Assembly: GCA_035275065.1 (NCBI GenBank)
Contig: DATENM010000028.1
Coordinates: 62,001 to 126,000 of the forward strand
DNA: 64,000 nucleotides
Direction of reading: 5' to 3'
Origin: Blastocatellia bacterium
GTDB taxonomy: Bacteria; Acidobacteriota; Blastocatellia; UBA7656
Shown here: positions 11,661 to 20,543 of the stretch, in pieces
Layout: every line of letters starts with the position of its first letter
Numbering within the stretch: position 1 is the first letter of the stretch
The notes under the pieces: model-generated
What the model was told of the DNA's origin: nothing
Database searches by the model: none
Seen by the model: the letters and a program-made list of their open reading frames with translations, nothing else
Position numbers and translations under genes: made by a program

Positions 11661-14027
11661 TCAGCGCCGGCGACCACCGCCGCCGCGAAAGCCGCCGCCG
11701 CCGCCGCGGAAGCCACCGCCGCCTCTGGAAAAGCCGCCGCCGCTGAAGCCGCGATAGCTCCCGACGTTACCGCCGCGGTTTTTGTTGTACTTTTTGAAAT
11801 CGCTCGTGCGTTTGGAGCCTTCGAGACGGGCGGCGCGGTCGCCTTCAAGCTGCTTGTAGGTCGAGCGGTCCAGCTTCGTGTTGTCGCCGCGGTCCTTTAA
11901 TGGGTTGACTTGTTCGGGCCTCTGGACCTGATCCCAACTGCCGTTCTCCCACTTGCTCCAGTTGCCGCTGTCGTCGCGGCGATAGACGTTGCCGTCGCGC
12001 CCGGCATAGACGTTATCCTCGCCTTTGCCGACAAAGCCGCTGCCGTCTTCGCCCTTGCGACGGATCATCGCGCCATTTTCGGTGCGCGTCGCGCGGGTCG
12101 TGTTCCCTGTGCGGTCGTTCGTGAAGCGTTTGGTTTGCGCCCACTGATCGCCCCGCTTCACGGCGGTCGAGCCCCAACTGCCGTAGACGCCCGACCCCTG
12201 GCGCGTCGAGGCAAAGCTGCCGGTGCGCGGATTCCAAACTTGCGCCGCGCCACGCGCCCCGTTCGGCCCCCAGGCCATCGCCCCGCGCGCATAGGTGCCG
12301 GTCGAAGGGTTGTAGCGCGCGCCGAACCCGATGCCGCCATATGGGCCATAGATTCTTCCGGCGCTGCCATAAAAACCTGTCACCGGGTTATACCAGGAGC
12401 CGTAGCCGTAGGTCCTCAGCGGCGGGTAATAGATGGGGTAACCGCCGCCGTAGCCATAGTACGGGTCGTAGTACCAGCCCGACCCCCACCACTCGCAGCC
12501 CCAGGCCGTCATCATTCCCCAGTAGCCCGCCATCGCAGCGTACTCTACCCACTCGTCGTCCTTGTCCTCGTCCTTGACGGTGACGTAGGTGACGTTATGC
12601 GACGGCGAGCTGATCGGGATTTCATAGATCTCGCCGGGCACCGAGCTGGCCACCGTCCATGCGCCCGTCGGGCTGCTGCCCATGAACCAGACGCCGTCGA
12701 AGCACATGTAATACATGTCACCGACCTTGATGATCTCCTTGTCGCTGTTGATGGCGCGGGCGAGCGAAGTCGTTTCGATGGGCTTGAACTGCGGCTCGCC
12801 ATCGTATAGCACCTGTGGAGCTTTAAGCTCATTTTTATTGACGCGGGCGGTCTGCGGCACTTGCGCCAGCATGACGGCCTCGGCGGCCTGACGGGTGCCG
12901 GGCACCGAGGCCAGCACACGCGAGCGCGGATGTTCGAGCGGGATCATCTTGAAGTCGGGCGGCAGATTCGGCGTCGCAAAAGTCCAGGGCCCGGTAAAAT
13001 CAGGTGCCGTGAACCAACGGCCTGCAACCAGGTAGTAGACCGGGCCGTTCTCGCCGAGGCGAAAGAGATCGCTTTCGGTGTTGCTCACCCACAGCAGTTT
13101 CGTGCCGGCTCCCGAGACCAGAAAGTATTTCGGCTCGCCCTGGAGCGCGATCAACTCGGCGGGCTGCGAGCTGACGAAGACCGTCGGCACGGGCCCCGTG
13201 TGCTTGCTCTTCAGGTGGTTGCGCACCTCTGTCCAGTTCTCTTCATTCGGCAGTTTCTTGAAGCTCGAAGGCAGCTTGTCGGCCGCCACCCACGGCCCTT
13301 TAATGTCGGAGGCTTGCAGCCAGGTCGCCTCATCGCGCAGATAAAAGGTGGAGGTCGGCCCGTATTGGAAGAGGTCCCAGTTGGTGTTGACGGCGAATTT
13401 CAAATCGTTTTCTCGAATGGGACTCCAGATGGGATCGCCGTCGATATTCAAGAGGATGGCGGGCGTCTTGCTGAAGAAGACCGTCGGCGGATCGGCTTTG
13501 ATGCCGGGGACATTCTTGGGAATGATGCGGCTCTTGTCGAGCGCCGCCAGCACGCGGTCCAGCGCAATCACACGATCATAGTCGGGGATGGCCTTCTCGA
13601 CCTCCGAGACGATCTCGCGCGTCTGCTCTTTCGCAAGCGACTGAAAATTCGCCTCGGTGATCTTGAGCACAGAGAAATTGACGAGGCGGTCTGCTAAGGA
13701 AACCTGTGTGTCCGCCTCGATCTTGAGGGTGCCGCGCGCCGGCTTCTCGACATCGCCGGTCGGGATGTACGAGACCGCCGCATAAGCGACCATGTGCTTC
13801 TGGTCGTCCCAGCTCGCGGCCTGTGGCTGATAGATCGTAAAGCTGGCGCCGCTCGGCGCTTTGTAGTTCCGCGGCCAGGGTTTTTCGACCTGCGGCCGTA
13901 CGGGCGCGGCGGCAGCCTGCGGCGCAGGGGACGCAACCGGCGTGGGCGGCTGCTGCGCGAAGCCCGGCAGCGCGGGAAAGACACTGATCAGGCTAACGAC
14001 CACAAGGGGAATCCATACTCGTTTCAT
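11661..14027 (-). CDS. Exported 'carbohydrate-binding family V/XII'-type protein with Gly/Arg-rich C-terminus
   Basis: 788 residues with a clear signal peptide (MKRVWIPLVVVSLISVFPAL...GFAQQ). The first 500 residues carry several related W/G modules (TFYLRDEATWLQASDIKGPW, PVYYLVAGRWFTAPDFTGPW, MYYMCFDGVWFMGSSPTGAW), the repeat that leads databases to name such proteins carbohydrate-binding family V/XII; binding itself is not shown. A Tyr/Gly/Pro-rich stretch follows around residues 510-570 (YYDPYYGYGGGYPIYYPP), then Asn/Arg/Gly-rich sequence, and the protein ends in repeated RGGGG blocks and RRR. It is probably periplasmic or surface-associated. The same RGGGG...RRR tail closes the unrelated DUF3300 protein at 43981. 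A moderate AAGCGAG ribosome site precedes the ATG. Confidence 0.75.
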   Translation of the reverse strand: MKRVWIPLVVVSLISVFPALPGFAQQPPTPVASPAPQAAAAPVRPQVEKPWPRNYKAPSGASFTIYQPQAASWDDQKHMVAYAAVSYIPTGDVEKPARGTLKIEADTQVSLADRLVNFSVLKITEANFQSLAKEQTREIVSEVEKAIPDYDRVIALDRVLAALDKSRIIPKNVPGIKADPPTVFFSKTPAILLNIDGDPIWSPIRENDLKFAVNTNWDLFQYGPTSTFYLRDEATWLQASDIKGPWVAADKLPSSFKKLPNEENWTEVRNHLKSKHTGPVPTVFVSSQPAELIALQGEPKYFLVSGAGTKLLWVSNTESDLFRLGENGPVYYLVAGRWFTAPDFTGPWTFATPNLPPDFKMIPLEHPRSRVLASVPGTRQAAEAVMLAQVPQTARVNKNELKAPQVLYDGEPQFKPIETTSLARAINSDKEIIKVGDMYYMCFDGVWFMGSSPTGAWTVASSVPGEIYEIPISSPSHNVTYVTVKDEDKDDEWVEYAAMAGYWGMMTAWGCEWWGSGWYYDPYYGYGGGYPIYYPPLRTYGYGSWYNPVTGFYGSAGRIYGPYGGIGFGARYNPSTGTYARGAMAWGPNGARGAAQVWNPRTGSFASTRQGSGVYGSWGSTAVKRGDQWAQTKRFTNDRTGNTTRATRTENGAMIRRKGEDGSGFVGKGEDNVYAGRDGNVYRRDDSGNWSKWENGSWDQVQRPEQVNPLKDRGDNTKLDRSTYKQLEGDRAARLEGSKRTSDFKKYNKNRGGNVGSYRGFSGGGFSRGGGGFRGGGGGFRGGGGRRR

Positions 14028-14186
14028 AGCAATCTCGCTTTCCTTGTCCTATTGCCGGCAGGTTGAAACCTCGGCTCGCCTGCTTCAACGACAGACCGCA
14101 AGAACACAAGAACGGAAAGAACCGCCTCGCCAATTGGGCGAATCGCCGGGCCCAGATGCCGGCGATCCGCCCGGCCCCTGCGGAAT

Positions 14187-14786
14187 CTACTTGCGCCGCG
14201 TCACGCCCATAACCTTGGATGGAAAACTCCCGAAGTTTTCCAGCTCCAGTCGGAGTTGCTCGGTCTTTTTGTCGGCCTCGATTTTGACCTGGGCCAGCCC
14301 AATGAAGGTGCCGGAGCCGCGCCCCTTCTCGTCGAAATAGATTTCGATGATCGAGAAGGGATAGTCGAGTGAGCGATTGCCGCTGCGAACTTCCCAAAAA
14401 TTCTGCCAGCGCTCGAAGGCGGCGATGATGCGGCGTTTGCCGTTGACCTGCGCCTCGCGGACGACGAGCAGGTCACGGCGCGTCTGTCCGGTGGCGGCGA
14501 TAAAGCCGAGGTTGTTCTTGTGAACGGCCTTCATGAAATCGTCCTGGCCTTCGCGGGCGAGGACGTTCAGATACTTCCCCGCCTCCTCGTCATTCGTCCG
14601 CGCCGTCAACGTCATAGTGAAGCCGATGGTTGCCATCCTGCCGTTCGTGTTGACGATGGTTCCCGTATAGACTTCCTTGGGATAGCCCTCTTCATTGTTT
14701 CCCGTCAGCTTCTCTTGCGCCGCCGCTGATACAGACAACAGCGAGCCGCAAATCAGTAGGAGGAGTGACCTGACCATTCGTTTCAT
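14187..14786 (-). CDS. Exported protein, unknown
   Basis: 199 residues from the ATG at 14786, chosen over the GTG at 14804 because AGCGAGG lies just upstream. Signal peptide (MKRMVRSLLLLICGSLLSVS, then AAAQ). The mature part is mixed alpha/beta with an ISO-like stretch FWEVRSGNRSLDYPFSIIEI and IYFDEKGRGSGTFIGLAQVK; no catalytic motif is evident and I cannot name the family. A perfect palindromic promoter lies at 14879-14924 with a consensus TATAAT; the downstream genes at 14027, 11561 and 9759 follow on the same strand and may share it. Confidence 0.7.
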   Translation of the reverse strand: MKRMVRSLLLLICGSLLSVSAAAQEKLTGNNEEGYPKEVYTGTIVNTNGRMATIGFTMTLTARTNDEEAGKYLNVLAREGQDDFMKAVHKNNLGFIAATGQTRRDLLVVREAQVNGKRRIIAAFERWQNFWEVRSGNRSLDYPFSIIEIYFDEKGRGSGTFIGLAQVKIEADKKTEQLRLELENFGSFPSKVMGVTRRK

Positions 14787-14878
14787 CGCAAGCCTCGCTT
14801 TCACAACAGGTCGTCAGACAAGCGTGGGGCCGCTGAATGCTGCCTCGCGCCGCGTGCCTAAAAGCCTGCTCCACAGTC

Positions 14879-14924
14879 ATTATATGGAGGGTCGAAGCGA
14901 GCCGGTAACTGTCAGTATTGACAG
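14879..14924 (-). promoter_or_regulatory. Palindromic promoter 4 (for the gene at 14786)
   Basis: Perfect CTGTCA-N4-TGACAG at 14909-14924, TT, and a consensus TATAAT (14879-14884) after 24 nt, one of two sites with 24 rather than 23. The implied start is near 14872. Confidence 0.75.
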
Positions 14925-15172
14925 GACGTGTGCAAGAACCTGCGGCAAGGTTCGAGTCAAAGGCTTTCCTCTTGAGGGTCAGTTGGTGATTAAGGCGTTG
15001 GCGATGGTGCCGCCCAACGGAATGAATGCCGCTTCGACGATCAGCGGCTAACGGACGATGACCACCTGCCGCCCGGCGATCAGGGCGGCGATGATCCAGA
15101 CGAGGAAAGGCACACTTCCTACTTCAAGCCGGCCATCCGGCATTTCGTGTGAGCTGCCGCCGGCCCGCGCGG

Positions 15173-16171
15173 CTACGATATATTTGCGATGCCTTTGTTG
15201 ACGAGCAGTTGAATCTCGACGCGCCGGTTCTTGGCGCGACCTTCGGCGGTCGTATTCTCTGCCGCCGGCTTATCCTCTCCATAGCCAAAGGGCTGAACCA
15301 GCCGCTGCAAAGGCAGGTTGTGCTTCGTCACCAGGTAACCGATGACGGCGTTGGCGCGACGCTCACTCAGTTTGCGGTTGGCGGCGGTATTGCCGGTGGT
15401 GTCGGCGAAGCCGACGACCGCCACGACCCATCCCTTGGTGTTCTGAGTTTTGACCCAGGCGGCGGCGGTGTCAATTGTAGCCTTGCCTTTCGGGCCGAGA
15501 ACCGACGAGCCTGTGGCGAACAGCACGGTGATCGTTCGCACGGGATCGTAATCGTCGAGGCCGTTGATACGGTTATGCGCCGAGGCGGCGGATTGCTTCG
15601 CCGCCTCGGCGGTGAGCTGCGCCTTCTTGGCGGCGGCGGCATTCTCCTCGCTCTCGCGGGCCAAGCGCCGCGCTTCTTCTTCGGCGGCGGCGAGGCGCTT
15701 GGCGTTATCTTCAGCAAGTTGTTCAACAGGATCAACGCGTGCCTTGAGCGCCTGCGCGGTCCTCAGGTCATCTTCGTCAAAGCGGATTTTGTCGGCGACG
15801 ATCTGGCCCTGCGCGTTGCCGACGCCGCTGACTTCCAGGCGCAAGCCGCGCAGGATATAGCTGACGCCATACGCTTTGCCGCCGCGAAAGACGCCTTTCT
15901 TGTGGGTTTTCACGTCGGTATTCGGCGTCAGCGCCACCTCGCGCTCGACGCCCGTCTGATCACGAAAGGTGAATGAGTCGGCGTGGCGCTTGATGACGAT
16001 GCCGATGATCTTCACCTGTTGCCCGTTGGGAACGGATTGTCTGAGCGAAATCGTCGCGGCCTGCGCACGGCCCGCCGGATTGCCAGACCCCATCAGCGCC
16101 CGCCCGCCCGCGATCAGCACGAAGGCGAAGGCGATTGCCGCCAACCACCTGATAATCTTTTTAGTCGTCAT
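15173..16171 (-). CDS. OmpA-family protein with N-terminal OB-like domain and coiled coil (paralogue 1)
   Basis: 332 residues. Signal/anchor segment at 9-26; a beta-rich domain at about 40-140 that resembles DUF5666-type OB folds (NGQQVKIIGIVIKRHADSF, VFRGGKAYGVSYILRGLRLE); an Ala/Glu-rich coiled coil at about 140-205; then an OmpA C-terminal peptidoglycan-binding domain (VLFATGSSVLGPKGKATID, SERRANAVIGYL, NRRVEIQLLV). It would tether the outer membrane or periplasm to peptidoglycan. The same three-part design and the KKGVFRG/RRGVFRG signature recur in the protein at 52244, so the two are paralogues. GAAGGAG precedes the ATG, and a palindromic promoter is at 16371-16415. Confidence 0.85.
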   Translation of the reverse strand: MTTKKIIRWLAAIAFAFVLIAGGRALMGSGNPAGRAQAATISLRQSVPNGQQVKIIGIVIKRHADSFTFRDQTGVEREVALTPNTDVKTHKKGVFRGGKAYGVSYILRGLRLEVSGVGNAQGQIVADKIRFDEDDLRTAQALKARVDPVEQLAEDNAKRLAAAEEEARRLARESEENAAAAKKAQLTAEAAKQSAASAHNRINGLDDYDPVRTITVLFATGSSVLGPKGKATIDTAAAWVKTQNTKGWVVAVVGFADTTGNTAANRKLSERRANAVIGYLVTKHNLPLQRLVQPFGYGEDKPAAENTTAEGRAKNRRVEIQLLVNKGIANIS

Positions 16172-16370
16172 GGCCGCTCCTTCTCGTTGGGTGAAGGTCG
16201 AAGAGGTGGTCAGTTGCGTTTCGGTTTACCGTGAGCCAAGCAGGCAGATGATTCATCGGAAGATCAAGCCGCAACGTTTAACCACTCAAGCATTACCTCT
16301 CGCCTTCAGCCGGTTGCTGCTTTCTCAGCTCCGGCCTCAAGCTGGATTCCCAGCCGAGGCTCTGCCCTCG

Positions 16371-16415
16371 ATTCTATGACCGGCGGCATACGGCGGAAAC
16401 TGTCAAAACTGACAG
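16371..16415 (-). promoter_or_regulatory. Palindromic promoter 5 (for the OmpA-like gene at 16171)
   Basis: Perfect CTGTCA-N4-TGACAG at 16400-16415, TT, and TAGAAT (16371-16376) after 23 nt. The implied start is near 16364, giving a leader of about 190 nt. Confidence 0.75.
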
Positions 16416-16418
16416 CCT

Positions 16419-16524
16419 GGAGCGGTTTTCAATCGGGTGTAGCGCAATCTGTTAGATTGCGCGAGACAGTGCGCAAGCTAACAGATTGCGCCACAACGCA
16501 AACTCAATCGAAAACGGCTTCAGG
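16419..16524. repeat. Dispersed hairpin repeat, copy 5
   Basis: agcggttttcaatcgggtgt, a double core (gcgcaatctgttagattgcgc and gcgcaagctaacagattgcg) and acgcaaactcaatcgaaaac. It begins 4 bp after the palindromic promoter repeat at 16400-16415. Confidence 0.75.
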
Positions 16525-16557
16525 CGGAAAAAAAGAAAGCGGCGACGATAGGCTTGC

Positions 16558-17469
16558 TTACAATGTCGGGCTGGCTGGGCCGACTGTGCCTCTGAGCGCG
16601 GTTGCCTGAGCCGCCTCCGCCTTCGGACCGTGCAGGCGTCGCCAGCTCAGGTAGGAGAGCGACATGATGGCGTTCACCATGAGGTAAAGCAGTAACGCCG
16701 CCAGTACGAGCCGCTGTTCGGGAAAGCAGGCGCCGGCGATGGCCAGCGCCACCGCCGGGTGCCGCGACGAGGTCGAGAGCGCCAGCACGACTTGCTGTTC
16801 GGGCTTCGGGCCGCCGAGCAGGTGGCCGGCGGCCAGCCCTAGAACGGCGAACGCCGTGATTGCCGCGAGCGTGCCGCCGCCGAGCAGCGAGACGGTGGCC
16901 GGCGACACAACGATCGGGATGGGCAGAAAGCTGACGCCGAGCATCACGATGGCCAGCCGCGATACCGGCGGCGCAATCCGCGCCGCAACCGCGGGCGCGC
17001 GATGTCGAATCAGCATGCCGGCGGCGAGCGGCACCATCACCGTGAGCAACACAATCTGCGCCACCGCCGCGGGCGGCACCTGCGCCGGCACATCAAAGGC
17101 GCTCGCACAGACCCAGACGCCGATGGGCACGAACAGAATCGCCAGCGCCGCCTCGGCCACCAGCAGGCTGAAGGTGAACGGGACGCCGCCGCCGGCCTTG
17201 AGTCCTTGCTTGGGAAAGAAGGGAGGGGCGGGCGAGAGCGAGAGCGCCACCAGCACGACTTTCACTGCCGGGTGCAGGTCGAACAGCGCGACCAGCGCCA
17301 CCGTCACCAGCGGCATGACGACGTTCATCGCCAGCAGCGAGCGCAAAAACAGCTCCGCCCTGCGCCACAGATAGGTGAGATCATGAACCGTCACGTCGAG
17401 ACCGAGACCGAAGACCAGCAAGACAATGCTCGCTTTCAACACCAGCGATGTCAGAGTCGCCAGTTTCAT
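16558..17469 (-). CDS. Bile acid:sodium symporter (BASS)-family transporter
   Basis: 303 residues from the ATG at 17469. A longer frame begins at 17550 but lies upstream of the implied transcription start near 17530, so the shorter start is preferred; MKLATLTSLVLKASIVLL is also a natural first helix. About nine hydrophobic helices, with SLSPAPPFFPKQGLKAGG and a polar STSSRHPAVALAIAG segment, match the BASS fold of Na+-coupled organic-anion carriers in the inner membrane; the substrate cannot be deduced. It is divergent from the metallopeptidase gene at 17698, with a pair of opposed palindromic promoters between them. Confidence 0.8.
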   Translation of the reverse strand: MKLATLTSLVLKASIVLLVFGLGLDVTVHDLTYLWRRAELFLRSLLAMNVVMPLVTVALVALFDLHPAVKVVLVALSLSPAPPFFPKQGLKAGGGVPFTFSLLVAEAALAILFVPIGVWVCASAFDVPAQVPPAAVAQIVLLTVMVPLAAGMLIRHRAPAVAARIAPPVSRLAIVMLGVSFLPIPIVVSPATVSLLGGGTLAAITAFAVLGLAAGHLLGGPKPEQQVVLALSTSSRHPAVALAIAGACFPEQRLVLAALLLYLMVNAIMSLSYLSWRRLHGPKAEAAQATALRGTVGPASPTL

Positions 17470-17536
17470 CAATGATGCTCCGCGCGTTGGTGTTTTGGTA
17501 AGCCGTGGATACTCACCGGAGGCAATACTCAAGTCC

Positions 17537-17581
17537 ATCCTACAGGCCATCGGCAGCGGCGAATACTGTCAGCTTTGACAG
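17537..17581 (-). promoter_or_regulatory. Palindromic promoter 6 (for the BASS gene)
   Basis: Perfect CTGTCA-N4-TGACAG at 17566-17581, TA, then TAGGAT (17537-17542) after 23 nt. The implied start is near 17530, 61 nt before the ATG. It is back to back with promoter 7. Confidence 0.8.
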
Positions 17582-17612
17582 GCGGGAGATAATCCGGCGG
17601 CCTTCGCCGGCA

Positions 17613-17657
17613 CTGTCAATAGTGACAGTACCGGCTCACGGCCAGCGGCAATAGAAT
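17613..17657 (+). promoter_or_regulatory. Palindromic promoter 7 (for the DUF4344 gene)
   Basis: Perfect CTGTCA-N4-TGACAG at 17613-17628, TA, then TAGAAT (17652-17657) after 23 nt. The implied start is near 17664, about 35 nt before the GTG start. The two repeats of the divergent pair are centred 47 bp apart. Confidence 0.8.
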
Positions 17658-17697
17658 ATGGCCGTCCGATGCTGCGAGCCGGAAGGGAACGAGTCGG

Positions 17698-18639
17698 GTG
17701 GTGAAGAAGTTTTCAAAGGCGGTAGGGAATGGGGCGCTGGCGCGAACACGCCTCGTCCTCGACGCGCTCCTGTTGATCGCCCTGATCACGCTGGCGGTCA
17801 CGGGCTTTCGCCAGCCGCAGCCCCAGCAGGCCGATGTCATTCGCCCGGACCAATCCGCCGACGCTTTTCCCGGGCAGGCCCGCTATGCGCAGGCCAGGAT
17901 CAAAGATCAGGGTGATTTCAAGCTCTGCTACGAACCCCGGATGACGCCTTGTCCGGGGGAGGCAACCCCGCGTGTCGCCATCCATCAGGCGGCCATCGAG
18001 TGCATCGTTGATTCGCTCAACGAGCGAATGGCGCTCCCCTATGACATCACTATCACCTTCAAAGAATGTGACGGGCCGGACGCGTCGTACGACGACGCCA
18101 CGCATCAGGTTACTGTCTGTTACGACTTGATTGATGATTACTACGAGCTGTTCTCCACAGAGATAAAGGATGAGGCCGCACTCGACGCGGCCGTCAAAGG
18201 GGCGCTCGCCTCGGCTCTGTTTCACGAGCTGGGGCACGCGCTCATGGACGCCTGGAATCTGCCGATCACCGGCAAAGAGGAGGACGCCGCCGACCAGCTC
18301 TCGACGCTGATTCTCATCGAAGAGACCGAAGAAGGCGAGCAGATGGCGCTCGACGGCGCGCTCGCCTTCAAGCTTTACGCCGCGCTCGACGGCGGCGAAG
18401 AGAAAGCCTACTGGGACGAGCACTCGCTCGACGAGCAAAGGTTCTATGGCATCCTCTGCATGCTCTACGGGCATGACCCTGAAAAATACGAGCAAGTCAT
18501 TAAAGACGGAACGCTGCCGGCGTCGCGCGCCGAGATGTGCAAAGACGATTACGCGAAGTTGAAGAAATCCTGGCAGACGCTGCTCGCCCCTTTTGTGAAA
18601 ACCTCGCCGGAAAGCGTCGCCAAAATCCGCATGCGCTGA
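17698..18639 (+). CDS. DUF4344-type exported zinc metallopeptidase
   Basis: 313 residues; GTG start at 17698 or 17701 with GGAAGG about 12 nt upstream. A single N-terminal hydrophobic segment at about 19-36 (LVLDALLLIALITLAVTGF) anchors or exports it. The zinc helix is ALFHELGHALMDAWNLP (HExxH), followed after a short gap by GKEEDAADQLSTLIL, the acidic helix expected to supply the third ligand; this order is typical of DUF4344 proteins. Four or more Cys residues in the outer part may form disulfides. The role is unknown; placement among envelope genes and under a palindromic promoter suggests envelope maintenance. Confidence 0.85.
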   Translation: MVKKFSKAVGNGALARTRLVLDALLLIALITLAVTGFRQPQPQQADVIRPDQSADAFPGQARYAQARIKDQGDFKLCYEPRMTPCPGEATPRVAIHQAAIECIVDSLNERMALPYDITITFKECDGPDASYDDATHQVTVCYDLIDDYYELFSTEIKDEAALDAAVKGALASALFHELGHALMDAWNLPITGKEEDAADQLSTLILIEETEEGEQMALDGALAFKLYAALDGGEEKAYWDEHSLDEQRFYGILCMLYGHDPEKYEQVIKDGTLPASRAEMCKDDYAKLKKSWQTLLAPFVKTSPESVAKIRMR

Positions 18640-18690
18640 CCGTAAACGCCGCTGTCCCGACATTCGACCGGCTCAATCGCCCCACCCATC

Positions 18691-18796
18691 TTGAGCGGTT
18701 TTCGATTGCGTTAGTCCTGTAGCGCAAGGCGGTTAGCTTGCGCAGTGACTCGCGCAAGCTAATAGCTTGCGCTACACCCGACTGAAAACTGCTCTG
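18691..18796. repeat. Dispersed hairpin repeat, copy 6
   Basis: ttgagcggttttcgattgcg on the left, a two-part core (gtagcgcaaggcggttagct, gcgcaagctaatagcttgcg) and acacccgactgaaaactgct on the right. It lies just after the metallopeptidase gene. Confidence 0.75.
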
Positions 18797-18838
18797 GCCG
18801 CTCAGGCAAAGGGTGGGGCCGATTTTTTTCGCCGAAAC

Positions 18839-18883
18839 CTGTCACATTTGACAGTACCCTCTGCCGCCCACCGCTTTTATCAT
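18839..18883 (+). promoter_or_regulatory. Palindromic promoter 8 (for the RND efflux operon)
   Basis: Perfect CTGTCA-N4-TGACAG at 18839-18854, TA, then TATCAT (18878-18883) after 23 nt. The implied start is near 18890. Confidence 0.75.
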
Positions 18884-18889
18884 TGGGGT

Positions 18890-19217
18890 CGGCTAGCCGT
18901 TGTCGAACCCGGCTGAGCACGGTCGAAGGCCGGTCGGATCGTTAGGTTTAAGAGGCTTGTATCGCATCGCTCGCAATCAGATTTTGTTAAGGCACTCAGG
19001 CTGATCTGCACTCACAACGCCAGAGGCGAGAGGCAGCGCCGCCGCACGCTGCTGACTTGAGCGGGAGCCGGGTGGAGAGTCGTTCCGAAGCGTCCGGGTA
19101 TTCATTGTCCTGATCGACCTCAGGAATTCGGGCAAGCTTAAGCAAAGCGGTCAAGAGGGCGCGGCAGCCTCTCGGCCTCGGTCACGGATCGAGCCACGCT
19201 CGCGACAGGAGTTGAAG
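18890..19217 (+). other. Long 5' leader of the efflux operon
   Basis: About 330 nt lie between the implied transcription start and the ATG of the adaptor gene, the longest leader of the sixteen palindromic promoters. I see no upstream ORF with a ribosome site and no recognised riboswitch; short inverted stretches are present. Confidence 0.4.
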
Positions 19218-20540
19218 ATGAACAGTCTACTCAGATGCAGAATTATGGCTTCCGTAGTGGCGGCGCCGGCGCTGGCGGCAGTGCTGATGAGCGCGGCGTG
19301 TAAGGGCAAAGAGATCGCCAAGGTGGGCGCTGACGTTACGGTGCCCGCCGTCGTCGTCTTCGACGTACCGCAACGCACGGTGCCAATCTACAGCGAGTTC
19401 GTTGGCCAGACGCGCGCACAGGAAACCGTCGAGCTGCGCGCCCGCGTCGAAGGCGTGCTCGAAAAGATTTACTTTCAGGAGGGGCTGCCGGTGAAGAAGG
19501 GCGACCTGCTCTTCACGATTGATAAGCGCCCCTTCGAGGCGGCGCTGCAATCGGCCAAAGCGATCCTCGCCAAAGCCGAGTCCGACCTCGCGCAGGCGCG
19601 GCAGCGCACAGACGTGCTCAAGGCGCAGGCCGAGTTGGCCGACGCCGAAGCCGTGTTGAGCAAGACCGATCAAGACCTGGCTCGCGTCCGACCACTGGCT
19701 AAAGAGAAGGCGGTCACCGAGCTTGAGCTGGACGCCGCCATCGCCGCCCAGAAGTCGGCCAAGGCCAACGTGGATGCCCGGCAGGCCAATCTCACCAACC
19801 TCGAAGCCTCTGTCAAATACACCATCGAGCGCGCCGCCGCCGAAGTCTCTGCCGCCAAGGCGCGGGTGACTCAGTCGCTTCTCGACCTCAGCTATTGCAG
19901 CATCACCTCGCCGCTGAGCGGCATCATCGGCTTTAAGGCCGTTGACGAAGGGAATCTGGTCGGGCGCGGCGCGGCGACGCTGCTGGCCACGGTATCAGTG
20001 GCTGACCCGCTGCTGGTGGACTTCAACCTCAGCGAGATCGATTACCTGAAACTGACTGACCCCGCGACGACTCGCCAGCGGGTCGGCAGCCTGAGATTCG
20101 AGATGATCCTTTCCGACGATAGCGTCCACCCGCATCCCGGCTCCTTCAAAGTCATAGACCGCACGGTTGACCCGACCACCGGAACCATGAAGGTCGAATG
20201 CAGCTTCCCGAACCCGAAGAGCTACCTGCGGCCCGGCCAGTTCGCCCGTGTGCGCGTCGCTGTCGCCGAACGCGAGCACGCCATCCTCGTCCCGCAGCGC
20301 GCCATTCAGGAGCTGCAAGGCGCCAAGACCGTGCTGGTCGTTGACGCCGAAAACCGCGCCGTGTTGCGGACGATCACCGTCGGCGACCGCTTCGAGAATT
20401 ACCTGATCGTGCTCGAAGGGCTTAACCCCGGCGAGCGCGTCATCGTCGAGGGCATGCAGAAGGTGAGGCCGGGCGGCGAGGTCAAACCGTCAACCGCGCC
20501 CGCCGCCGGGGAAGCCACCCAGCCGACGCAGGGGAATTGA
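19218..20540 (+). CDS. RND efflux periplasmic adaptor (MexA/AcrA family lipoprotein)
   Basis: 440 residues from the ATG at 19218 (AGGAG six bases upstream; the in-frame TTG at 19212 overlaps that site). A lipobox-like LMSAAC predicts lipid attachment at the Cys. The order is typical: beta barrel/lipoyl half (VELRARVEGVLEKIYFQEG, VKKGDLLFTID), an alpha hairpin (about 110-220), second lipoyl half (SPLSGIIGFKAVDEGNLVG), and membrane-proximal domain (ILVPQRAIQELQG, NPGERVIVEG). It bridges the pump at 20544 and the channel at 23723, which follow at once in the same operon. The substrate is not predictable from sequence. Confidence 0.95.
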   Translation: MNSLLRCRIMASVVAAPALAAVLMSAACKGKEIAKVGADVTVPAVVVFDVPQRTVPIYSEFVGQTRAQETVELRARVEGVLEKIYFQEGLPVKKGDLLFTIDKRPFEAALQSAKAILAKAESDLAQARQRTDVLKAQAELADAEAVLSKTDQDLARVRPLAKEKAVTELELDAAIAAQKSAKANVDARQANLTNLEASVKYTIERAAAEVSAAKARVTQSLLDLSYCSITSPLSGIIGFKAVDEGNLVGRGAATLLATVSVADPLLVDFNLSEIDYLKLTDPATTRQRVGSLRFEMILSDDSVHPHPGSFKVIDRTVDPTTGTMKVECSFPNPKSYLRPGQFARVRVAVAEREHAILVPQRAIQELQGAKTVLVVDAENRAVLRTITVGDRFENYLIVLEGLNPGERVIVEGMQKVRPGGEVKPSTAPAAGEATQPTQGN

Positions 20541-20543
20541 GTC

